A program made the translations under genes and the position numbers. Shown one piece after another: positions 6,570 through 13,562 of a stretch of 38,317 nucleotides of DNA. Source of the DNA: Pseudomonadota bacterium (lineage in GTDB: Bacteria; Myxococcota_A; Bradymonadia; Bradymonadales; GCA-2716585); assembly GCA_005804885.1 (NCBI GenBank), contig SYOX01000264.1, forward strand, positions 1 to 38,317, written 5' to 3'. The notes under the pieces are model-generated. The model made no database searches and was not told where the DNA came from. It saw only the letters and a program-made list of their open reading frames with translations. How positions within the stretch are numbered: the first letter of the stretch is position 1; each line of letters starts with the position of its first letter.

Positions 6570-9044
6570 TCAGAAAAAGCCCAGCGAGGTCTGCACGGCG
6601 TCCAGGCGCGCGGGCGCGCTCGCCTGCGTCGCCGCGCGCCCTTGGCCGGCCAGCGCCTGGGCGCGCGACAGGATGAGCGAGAGCGTCCTGTCACCCTCGA
6701 AGGGCAGCGGCACGGGCAGCTCAAGGTCCGGGCTGGCCTCCACCTCGACCTCCTCGCCGCTCTCCTGCCGCGTCACCTGGCCGCTGCCCAGGTGGATGCG
6801 GTGCGTGTGGAGATCGCCCCGGACGACCAGCGCGCGCGGCTCCAGCCGACACCGGAAGACAAAGGGCAGCCTCGGCAGCATCTCGCGCAGCACCTCCCGC
6901 CGCGTCCGCGCCGCCGCCGACAGCTCCTCGGCCTCGCTCCCCTCGCCCTGCTCGTCGCCGCAGATCGTGACGAAGAGATCGACCCCCCGCATCACCTCCG
7001 AGAAGACCCTCGGCGGGACGCTGCCCAGCGCGCACAGCCCGCCCCCCTGGCCCTGCCTCCGGAACTGGACTCGCCCCGCCGTCACGAAGAGCGAGACGCC
7101 AGACTCCGACACCGCCCGGCGCCCCTCGACCGGCTTGATCTGGAACTCCGCCTCCAACCCCCAGGCCGGCAGCGAGAGCGTCGGCCCGGACGAAACGCCA
7201 AAGCCCGGCCCCTGGAGCTGGTAGCGCCACCCGCGCTGCTTGCACAGCGCCGCGAGCTGGTGCTGCTTGAGGAAGTTCCCCTCGAAGCGAGCCGATCCCA
7301 CCACCGACTGCTCGCCGACCGACGCCGCCCAGATCTCGCGGTGCGCCTGCTTGAAGGGCTGAGTGACACCGAACTCCATCAGCCGCTCGCGCCACCACTG
7401 CTGGACGACCGGCGCCGTGTCCGCCGGGTGCCACAGGTGCACCGTCGTCCCCTCGTCCGCCCAGGTCTGCGCGTTGCCGTGCGCGTCCACGAACCCCCCC
7501 CCCTCGGCCTCGCGCCACATCACCGTCTGCGCCCTCGGCCCGCGCTGGAGGTGCCACACCAGCCCCTTCGAAAGCGCCGCCAGGACAGGGTGATCGACGA
7601 AGCGCGCCTTCCACTGCGGGTACGACCAGCACCGATCCGTCAACCAGAGCCCCTCGATCCGATCCCGCTGCGAGGCCAGCAGCGCCTGAAGCTCCCTCAA
7701 GAGCGCCTTGGCCCTGGCCAGCTCCTCCGGGTGATCGCGCTTGAGCTGGGCTGGCGCCGACTTCAGCGGCCGACCATCCGCCCGCAGCCACACCAGCTCC
7801 GCCTGCAGCGACCCCGTGATCGCCAGCCGCGCCGCGCCCCCGCCGATCGCCATGAAGCGCTGGCCCGAGGCGTCCAGCCCGCAGTCCGGCACCGCCAGCT
7901 CCTCCAGCTCCTCGACCGACGCGCCCCTGCGCCCGGCCTCCTCCGCCATCAGCTCCTCGATCCGCGCCTGCGCCGACGGGTACTTGATCCGCTGGCGCAG
8001 CCGCGCCAGCTGCACCAGCCCCTCCCAACCCATCTCGCCCAGCGCACCCAGGCACGCATTGCCCACCTTGACGCTCCTCGGCCCGACCTCCGGCACCTTC
8101 CGGAAGCTGACCTCCGCAAGCTCGCACACCGCCCTGGCCATCGCCTCCGACGACGCCAGCGCCCCGCACCACGCCAGCCCCTTGAGCGCCTGCGCATTGC
8201 GATCCGAGGGCGTCAACCTGTGACCCGCCCCCGCCGCCGTCCGACCCACCCTCACGCTCCAACCCTCAAAGGCCACCTGGAAGGCCTCCACGCCCACACC
8301 CTCGATCAACGCCCTCGCCCGCCGCCTCCAACGCTCCGAGGGCCTGCCGCCCCCCAGCCCCGCCGCGTGCTCCAGGAGCGACAGCCACCCGCGCCGCTCC
8401 ACCTCCCCCATCCCCGAGATCGCCTCCAGCGCGACCTCAGACCACCACTCCCCGCCCTCAAGCGGCTCGCCCGGGGCCTCCCCCTCTCCCAGCAGCCTGT
8501 CAACCCGCTCGGCCACCTCCCGCGTCTCCGCGCTCCGCTCCGACGCCAGCCCCGACGCCCTCAGCCGCCTCAAGCTCGCCTCCAGCGCCCCGCCGAGGCC
8601 CCCCTGCGCCTCGACGTGCCACTCCACCTGCCTCAACACCGACCGCACCGGCCACGCCATGTCCTTGAGCGCCGGCTTGTCCACCATCCACCTCAGCGCG
8701 AAGTCCAGCGCCCCCACCGCCCCCTCCAGCCGATGGCGCAGCAACCGCCCCATCAACACCCTGAGCGCCCCAGGCCACCGCGCCTGATCCCCCCCTCGGC
8801 CGTCATTCCACGACAGACGCACCAGCCCCGCCATCACCACCTCCGACCGCTCGACCGCGCCCAGCGCCAGCAAGCCCGCGCCGACCTCGCTCTCCTCCGG
8901 CCGCGCCGCCTCGTCCGCCACCGCGAGCCACTCATCCAGGCGCGCGTGACCCTCAAGGTGCGGATCACCCTCGAACATCGGGTAGCCGTCCACGCCCCTG
9001 CGCGTCGGCACCGCGCCTTCGAACCAGGGAAAAATCGCCGACAT
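6570..9044 (-). CDS. DUF4132 (MolR-like) domain protein, 824 aa
   Basis: This is a large soluble protein whose C-terminal third carries the DUF4132 domain known from E. coli MolR and WGR-associated proteins. The recognisable block is 'MEFGVTQPFKQAHREIW', with preceding 'LWHPADTAPVVQQWWRERL' and following 'FEGNFLKQHQLAALCKQRGW'. The N-terminal two thirds are helix-rich and probably HEAT-like, with 'LKGLAWCGALASSEAMARAVCELAE' and a cross-over 'ACLGALGEMGWEGLVQLARLRQRIKY'. No catalytic motif is evident, and no WGR domain is present here. The ATG at 9044 is chosen because GAGG lies 5-8 nt upstream; the frame is open to 9167, but those 41 residues cover the likely promoter. It is transcribed divergently from the GMC oxidoreductase. 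Confidence 0.8.
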   Translation of the reverse strand: MSAIFPWFEGAVPTRRGVDGYPMFEGDPHLEGHARLDEWLAVADEAARPEESEVGAGLLALGAVERSEVVMAGLVRLSWNDGRGGDQARWPGALRVLMGRLLRHRLEGAVGALDFALRWMVDKPALKDMAWPVRSVLRQVEWHVEAQGGLGGALEASLRRLRASGLASERSAETREVAERVDRLLGEGEAPGEPLEGGEWWSEVALEAISGMGEVERRGWLSLLEHAAGLGGGRPSERWRRRARALIEGVGVEAFQVAFEGWSVRVGRTAAGAGHRLTPSDRNAQALKGLAWCGALASSEAMARAVCELAEVSFRKVPEVGPRSVKVGNACLGALGEMGWEGLVQLARLRQRIKYPSAQARIEELMAEEAGRRGASVEELEELAVPDCGLDASGQRFMAIGGGAARLAITGSLQAELVWLRADGRPLKSAPAQLKRDHPEELARAKALLRELQALLASQRDRIEGLWLTDRCWSYPQWKARFVDHPVLAALSKGLVWHLQRGPRAQTVMWREAEGGGFVDAHGNAQTWADEGTTVHLWHPADTAPVVQQWWRERLMEFGVTQPFKQAHREIWAASVGEQSVVGSARFEGNFLKQHQLAALCKQRGWRYQLQGPGFGVSSGPTLSLPAWGLEAEFQIKPVEGRRAVSESGVSLFVTAGRVQFRRQGQGGGLCALGSVPPRVFSEVMRGVDLFVTICGDEQGEGSEAEELSAAARTRREVLREMLPRLPFVFRCRLEPRALVVRGDLHTHRIHLGSGQVTRQESGEEVEVEASPDLELPVPLPFEGDRTLSLILSRAQALAGQGRAATQASAPARLDAVQTSLGFF

Positions 9045-9121
9045 CTCCACCTCGCTCCGAGCACCCCGACCGCCCGCGACCCCAAAGGCCACAAACGCAG
9101 TCAAACCATCACCACCCCTCA

Positions 9122-9151
9122 AGAATAAGGATCCAACTCGAGCCGCGTCAA
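9122..9151 (-). promoter_or_regulatory. Candidate sigma70-type promoter for the DUF4132 gene
   Basis: On the minus strand TTGACG (9146-9151) and TATTCT (9122-9127) are separated by 18 bp, 78 bp before the ATG at 9044. The stretch 9121-9197 is the most AT-rich part of this neighbourhood and also contains TGAACA (9161-9166) and its inverse TGTTCA (9192-9197), a possible operator. Confidence 0.4.
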
Positions 9152-9267
9152 TCGAAAATCTGAACAATGTTTCATTAGTTTTTAGTTCAGGTGTTCACGG
9201 CGGCCCCCACCTGTGCGAAGATCGCCGCGGACGGGCCTCTCGAGGCCCAGATGCCCGAGGATCGACC

Positions 9268-10704
9268 ATGAACAGGGAGGCGATCATCGTGGGGGCGGGC
9301 TTCGGCGGCGCGACCCTCGCGCTGCGGCTGGCCCAGGCCGGCGCGCGCCCCCTCATCCTTGAGCGCGGCCCCTGGTGGGAGCGCGCCCCCGGAGCGGCGC
9401 GCGACGCCGACCCCGTCGCCTTCCCGCGCGGCCTCTCCGGGGCGCTCGCGCGCGGCCTGCGCTCGATCTGGTGGGCGCGCTCGGGCCCCGCCCGGCAGAT
9501 CATGCTCCGCCCGCGCGCCCTCTTTGAGTGGCACGCCTTCAGCCACCTCGACGTCTTGACCAGCAGCGGCGTCGGCGGCGGCTCGCTCGTCTACACCGGC
9601 ATCATCGAGCGCCCCTCCCCCGACCTCTTCGACGCCTTCCCCCCCGAGATCGGCGCCCGGGACATGGACCCCTGGTTTGAGCGCGCGCGCGCCTGGCTCG
9701 ACCCCGCGCCGCCCCCCGCCGACGCCCCCCGCGCCCGCCGCTTCGACGCCGCCGCCGCCCACCTCGGCCTCGAAGGCCGCGCCCCCGATCTGGCGATCTC
9801 CTGGGGTGACCCTTCACCCGGCCCCGGAAGCCTGAAGCCCTGCGTGGGCTGCGGCCAGTGCGTCGTCGGCTGCCGCCACGGCGCCCGCGGCTCCCTCGAC
9901 CTGACGCTGATCCCCGAAGCCCTGCGCCTCGGCGCGACCTTGCGCCCCATGTGCGAGGTCGAGGCGATCGGCCGCTCGGCCGATCGATGGATCGTGCGCT
10001 ACCTCGACCGCCGCACCGGCCAGCGCCTCCAGGTCCAGGCCCCCAGGCTGATCCTCGCCGCGGGCGCGCTCGGCACCGTGCGGCTGCTGATGGCGGCCCG
10101 CGATCGACACCGCGCGCTGCCCGCGCTGCCCCGGACCCTCGGCCAGCGCTTCTTCACCAACGGCGACGCCGCCGCGCTGATGCTCTCCCTGACCCCCGAT
10201 GAGCGCGGCCCCTCCGTCACTCGGATCGCCAGCGACGCGGCGGGCTTCCTGGCCGAGTTCTCCGCACCCCTCGGGGCCCTGGGCCTGACGGCGCCCGCCC
10301 TGCGCCGCCTCGTCAGGATCTCGGGGATCGCCGCGATGGGCCGGGATCAGGGCGGCAGCCTGACCTTTGACGGGCGCGGGCTCCACACGGCGCTGTCGCC
10401 CGCCTCGGACGGGCTCCACGAGCGCCAGGAGGCGCGGCTGCGCGCGATGATCGCCGCGCTCTCGCCAGGGCTGGCCGCCTCGACCCGGACCCGGCTTGCC
10501 AGCGTCCACCCCCTCGGCGGCGCGGCGATGGCCTCCACCCCCGAGCGCGGCGTCGTCGATCACCGAGGGGAGGTCTTCGGGCACAAGGGCCTCTTCGTCG
10601 CCGACGCCGCCGCGCTGCCCCAGGCCCCGGGTGTCCCTCCGGTCTGGACGATCGCGGCGCTGGCCGAGCGACAGGCCGCGCTGATGATCGAGGCCGAACG
10701 ATAG
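9268..10704 (+). CDS. GMC-type FAD-dependent oxidoreductase with a four-Cys cluster motif
   Basis: This 478-residue flavoprotein resembles the cholesterol-oxidase branch of the glucose-methanol-choline oxidoreductases. The FAD-binding Rossmann motif 'IVGAGFGG' is at residues 7-14, the 'SSGVGGGSLVY' flavin contact is near residue 100, and the C-terminal 'HPLGGAAMA' (His414) and 'LFVADAAALP' blocks complete the flavin site. The unusual part is 'CVGCGQCVVGCRHGAR' (Cys192, 195, 198, 202), a CxxCxxCxxxC arrangement like a 4Fe-4S ferredoxin knuckle. This also occurs in related bacterial GMC dehydrogenases and suggests electron transfer to an acceptor other than oxygen. The substrate (sterol, alcohol or lipid) is not identifiable. 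The ATG at 9268 is followed by a textbook N-terminus. It heads a unit with the 153-aa protein downstream. Confidence 0.88.
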   Translation: MNREAIIVGAGFGGATLALRLAQAGARPLILERGPWWERAPGAARDADPVAFPRGLSGALARGLRSIWWARSGPARQIMLRPRALFEWHAFSHLDVLTSSGVGGGSLVYTGIIERPSPDLFDAFPPEIGARDMDPWFERARAWLDPAPPPADAPRARRFDAAAAHLGLEGRAPDLAISWGDPSPGPGSLKPCVGCGQCVVGCRHGARGSLDLTLIPEALRLGATLRPMCEVEAIGRSADRWIVRYLDRRTGQRLQVQAPRLILAAGALGTVRLLMAARDRHRALPALPRTLGQRFFTNGDAAALMLSLTPDERGPSVTRIASDAAGFLAEFSAPLGALGLTAPALRRLVRISGIAAMGRDQGGSLTFDGRGLHTALSPASDGLHERQEARLRAMIAALSPGLAASTRTRLASVHPLGGAAMASTPERGVVDHRGEVFGHKGLFVADAAALPQAPGVPPVWTIAALAERQAALMIEAER

Positions 10705-10788
10705 GAGGCGGGGCGGCCGCGCCCCTGGACTTCACCGCAGGCGCAGGGCGCGCTCGCCCTTTGGCGCTCGAACGCGTTGGGAGCAGAC

Positions 10789-11250
10789 ATGTCACCAAGG
10801 GAGCAGGAGGAGGTCGGCGCCGGGGCGCTGGCCGACCTCGGGATGCGCGGCCTTGAGCGCCGCTTCGAGGCCCTGAATCCGCCCGAGCCCGACCAGCCCG
10901 TCGGCGCCCTCTCGGGCAGGATCGTGGCCGCCGTCGCCCTGGACCCCTTGCCCGCGCCGCTCCGCCGAGCGGCCCTCGACCTCGTCGCGGGGCTGTCCCC
11001 CTGGCGCGGCAAGCACTTCGGCGCGGGGCGCGGCTCAAACCGCTGGGGGCCGCTCGACCTGCGGCGCGTCCACTTCCGCGCGGCGCTCGATGAGCGCGCG
11101 GGCGCCCTCGTGATGGACTACGACGTCGATGAAAACCCGAGCATCTTCAAGGGGATGCGCGGCGATCTGAGGTGCCTTGGGCCTGGCCTCTACCTGGGGC
11201 GGATGTCGTGGGCGGGGGCGGCCGTGCTCTTCTTCACGCTGGAGGCTTGA
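10789..11250 (+). CDS. Hypothetical protein, 153 aa, next to GMC oxidoreductase
   Basis: I do not recognise the family with certainty. The order 'SPWRGKHFGAGRGSNRWGP', 'ALVMDYDVDENPSIFKGMRGDL' and 'PGLYLGRMSW...VLFFTLEA' suggests a small beta-rich lipid- or cofactor-binding domain. It is reminiscent of GXWXG/DUF4334-like proteins, and the resemblance is weak. No signal peptide is present. ATG 10789 follows GGGAG at the right distance; an in-frame TTG at 10777 is less likely. The 84-bp spacing from the GMC oxidoreductase gene and the shared strand suggest that the two proteins act on the same substrate. Confidence 0.6.
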   Translation: MSPREQEEVGAGALADLGMRGLERRFEALNPPEPDQPVGALSGRIVAAVALDPLPAPLRRAALDLVAGLSPWRGKHFGAGRGSNRWGPLDLRRVHFRAALDERAGALVMDYDVDENPSIFKGMRGDLRCLGPGLYLGRMSWAGAAVLFFTLEA

Positions 11251-11315
11251 GGGGCGCTTTGTTCCCGGGTCGCGGCTGTGTCAGACTGTCGGGCGGAGCG
11301 GGCGTGGGGGGGCTG

Positions 11316-11792
11316 ATGAGGGCCATTCTGCTGGCGTTGATCCTGTCGTTGACGGGCTGCGCGAACATCTTCGATGTCGACGAGCTGGAGTTCGCGGAGG
11401 CCGAGCCCGACGAGGAGCCCGATCCGCCGCCGGACGTGCCGCCGAGGGACGCGGGCGAGCCCGTCGAGGACGTGGAGGGGAGGGAGGACGTCGAGGGAGG
11501 GGAGGACGTCGCGCCGCCTGAAGACGTCGACGACCGCCCGGATCTCGTCGAGCCCCCGCCGGACGTGCCCGAAGGCGGCAACACGTGCACCCGGGAGCAG
11601 GTCGAGGCGATCGTGGCGTGCTTCGAGCGCGAGTGCGCCTCGGTGCCACAGGATGACGCGGTGGACGACTGCCTGGTGCAGTTCTGCTCGGATGAGCTGG
11701 CCGCGACCGCGGCCAACAACTGCAACGCCTGCCTGGTGAACTTCCTCGACAGGCGCTTCGCCGAGCAGGCGGGGGCCTGCGTCGAGGACTGA
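11316..11792 (+). CDS. Lipoprotein with acidic Pro-rich linker and Cys-rich C-terminus
   Basis: This 158-residue protein begins with a lipoprotein signal peptide, 'MRAILLALILSLTGC', with the lipid-attached Cys at residue 15. A long linker of Asp/Glu/Pro/Val (about residues 25-90) with repeated 'EDV' and 'PPDVP' units follows. The C-terminal 60 residues contain eight Cys ('CTREQVEAIVACFERECASVP', 'DDCLVQFCSDEL', 'NNCNACLVNFL') that probably form disulfides. The architecture, an acidic stalk carrying a small disulfide domain, is common among surface lipoproteins of Myxococcota/Bradymonadia; the function is unknown. The start is the ATG at 11316, because the signal peptide begins exactly there. 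Confidence 0.75.
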   Translation: MRAILLALILSLTGCANIFDVDELEFAEAEPDEEPDPPPDVPPRDAGEPVEDVEGREDVEGGEDVAPPEDVDDRPDLVEPPPDVPEGGNTCTREQVEAIVACFERECASVPQDDAVDDCLVQFCSDELAATAANNCNACLVNFLDRRFAEQAGACVED

Positions 11793-12330
11793 GCTGCGGG
11801 GACTGGGAGGGCCAGAGCAGGTTCGCTCAGCGAAGGCTCCAGGCCCCTTCGACGCTCCACGAGCGCCCCACGCTCCAAGAGCGCCCCACGCACGACGAGC
11901 ACCCCACGATCGACGATCGCCCCACGCTCCTCGCACCGCCCCACGCTCCTCGCACCGCCCCCGTTGGGGACGGGCTCGTCGGGTGGGGCTAGAATCTCAG
12001 GGTGGGCTGCGCCCTCTCGGTCGCAGGCCAGCGCACGACCGAAGTTGACCTCAGGGGGCGTGAAAATCCCAATCCACAGGCCCACTTCGACGCCGTGATC
12101 CGCCCCTGCGATCCGCCCTCACCCGCCCGCTGGCCTGCGCCCAGCGGGCGCAGCCCATCCGCGCTACTAGCCCCACCCGACGAGCCCGCCCAACGGGCGG
12201 TGTGAGGAGCGTGGGGCGGTGCGAGGAGCGTGGGGCGTTCGTGGAGCCTGGGTTTCGATCGTGACTTCACCGAGCGAACCTGAGGGCCAGGGGCCTGCGT
12301 CGACTGGGCGCGGCGCCGCCTCGGGGCGGA
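11793..12330. other. Non-coding region with imperfect inverted repeats between convergent genes
   Basis: There is no credible gene in these 538 bp. The left part (11855-11963) is built of degenerate 18-19-bp tandem units of the type CTCCACGAGCGCCCCACG. Left arm 11919-12014 and right arm 12147-12237 are imperfect inverted copies of each other, each with the motif CTCGTCGGGTGGGG next to a GC hairpin. GGTTCGCTC (11820-11828) and GAGCGAACC (12272-12280) extend the symmetry, and a 14-bp direct repeat GGGGCCTGCGTCGA flanks it (11772-11785, inside the lipoprotein gene's last codons, and 12290-12303). It could be a decayed mobile element or a large bidirectional terminator. Confidence 0.6.
11855..11963. 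repeat. Degenerate 18-19-bp tandem repeat, about six units
   Basis: Successive units start at 11855, 11873, 11891, 11909, 11927 and 11946. All share a CGCCCCACG or ACCCCACG core; the last two are 19 bp long and start CTCCTCGCA. Three units of the same family occur in reverse orientation in the right arm (about 12200-12250). Confidence 0.65.
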
Positions 12331-13026
12331 TCAGGGCAGGGCGTGGTGCTCCTGGAAGTAGCGCCAGTCCTCTTCGCTGCGGATCTCGCCGACTTCGAAC
12401 TGCTGCTGGCGATCGAGGTCGTAGAAGAAGAAGCGCGTGGCGCCCTCGTGGACGGTGCGAAAGTAGAGGAAGTGCCGCTGCCGGATGAAGGAGAAGGGCA
12501 GGTCGATGGAGAACTGCCCCGAGTCGCCCAGCCGGGCGCTCCCGTCCGGGTTCATGAACTGGGCCAGGCCGGGGATGGTCGAGTCGATGAAGAGGGCGGC
12601 GTTCGAGGGCATGGGCGTGATGAAGATCACGGCGCCTGTGACGCTCTCGGCGTGGGTGGTGGTGTAGTTGAACTGGACGTTGACGCTCTCGCTCTGGGCC
12701 AGGAGGCTGCCGGCGGGGTTCTTGACGCTGGCCACGAGCTGGTGGAGGTCGGCGAGCTGTGCGAAGAACTGCGCGGGGTCCAGCTCGCCCTGGACGAGCC
12801 GGAGCGCGCAGATGACCTTGGCCTTCTGCTGCTTGCAGTCCAGCGGGGTGGTTTGATCGCGGGTCAGGCTGTTGATGAGGAGCTGCTGCTCGTCCTCGGA
12901 GAGCTCGCCGAAGGCGAACTGCACTGAGGGCTGTCGCAGGACATGGGCGCGCTCGGGCGTGGCGCAGGCGGCGGCGCCGAGGCCGACGACGAGGGCGATG
13001 GCGGCGAGTGCGGTGTTTCGGTTCAC
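12331..13026 (-). CDS. Lipoprotein, 231 aa, function unknown
   Basis: The product starts with a signal peptide, 'VNRNTALAAIALVVGLGAAAC', ending in a Cys that fits a lipobox, then a 210-residue secreted domain I do not recognise. The domain has beta-rich stretches ('SVNVQFNYTTTHAESVTGAVIFITP', 'RHFLYFRTVHEGATRFFFYDLD') and only two further Cys ('LDCKQQKAKVICAL'), probably a disulfide pair. The GTG start at 13026 is supported by an AGGAGAGG box just upstream and by the signal peptide; the frame is open 14 codons further. A promoter with a 5/6 -35 and 5/6 -10 lies immediately upstream, so it is expressed on its own. It converges with the lipoprotein gene ending at 11792. Confidence 0.7.
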   Translation of the reverse strand: MNRNTALAAIALVVGLGAAACATPERAHVLRQPSVQFAFGELSEDEQQLLINSLTRDQTTPLDCKQQKAKVICALRLVQGELDPAQFFAQLADLHQLVASVKNPAGSLLAQSESVNVQFNYTTTHAESVTGAVIFITPMPSNAALFIDSTIPGLAQFMNPDGSARLGDSGQFSIDLPFSFIRQRHFLYFRTVHEGATRFFFYDLDRQQQFEVGEIRSEEDWRYFQEHHALP

Positions 13027-13074
13027 GGTGGGCCTCTCCTGGGTTGAGGTCCTCAACAGGCTGCTCAATCTCTG

Positions 13075-13102
13075 GTTATACCCCCGTGTAGGTTCATGTC
13101 AG
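13075..13102 (-). promoter_or_regulatory. Sigma70-type promoter of the 12331-13026 lipoprotein gene
   Basis: On the minus strand CTGACA (13097-13102) and TATAAC (13075-13080) are separated by 16 bp. Both hexamers match 5 of 6 consensus bases, which stands out in a GC-rich region. The distance to the GTG start at 13026 is 48 bp. Confidence 0.55.
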
Positions 13103-13129
13103 GAAAATTGCCGCGTGGGTTGGCGAGGT

Positions 13130-13555
13130 TCAGGCGAGGCGCCGGTGCTCGACGAGGAGGCATCGGTCCTGGATGACGTGGACGCCGGCGTCGGTGAGGG
13201 CGTCGGCGGCCTCGGGGCTGCGGACGCCGAGCTGGAGCCACGCGACGCGGGGCAGGGGGTTCATGGCGAGGATCTCGGGGATGTGGTCGGGGACGAGCTC
13301 GCTGCGGCGGAAGATGAGGACCATGTCGACGGGGTGGGGGAGGTCGGCCAGGGAAGCGATGGCGGGCTGGCCGAGGAAGACGTTCAGGGCGGGGTTGACG
13401 CCGACGACGCGGGCGCCGTGGGCGCGCATGTGGGCCGGGACGTAGTAGCCGGCGCGGTCGGGGGTGGCGCTGGCGCCGAGGACGGCGATGGAGGCGGTGG
13501 CGGTGATCAGGTCGCGCAGGGTGCCGTCGTCGTCGCGCAAGAGTTCGTGGTTCAT
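13130..13555 (-). CDS. CoA-binding domain protein (YccU-like)
   Basis: This 141-residue protein is a stand-alone Rossmann-type CoA-binding domain like E. coli YccU. The nucleotide-binding start 'ASIAVLGASATPDRAGYYVPAHMRAHG' and the later 'VVGVNPALNVFLGQPAIASLADLPHPVDMVLIFRRSELVP' match the family. The C-terminal part is 'RVAWLQLGVRSPEAADALTDAGVHVIQDRCLLVEHRRL', with the conserved D-R-C. No ligase partner domain is present, so it probably binds CoA or a CoA ester as a sensor or carrier; the precise role is unknown. It is only 7 bp downstream of the UbiB-like gene on the same strand. Confidence 0.88.
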   Translation of the reverse strand: MNHELLRDDDGTLRDLITATASIAVLGASATPDRAGYYVPAHMRAHGARVVGVNPALNVFLGQPAIASLADLPHPVDMVLIFRRSELVPDHIPEILAMNPLPRVAWLQLGVRSPEAADALTDAGVHVIQDRCLLVEHRRLA

Positions 13556-13562
13556 GGGTTTT

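Noticed and set aside
6642..9128. A long open frame on the plus strand opposite the DUF4132 gene (828 codons)
   Set aside because: Its product is low-complexity Arg/Pro/His-rich, typical of the antisense of a GC-rich gene, while the minus strand encodes a recognisable protein with a ribosome binding site.
11772..12303. The 11.8-12.3 kb repeat region as a CRISPR array
   Set aside because: The 18-19-bp units are directly adjacent without spacers and no cas gene is present.
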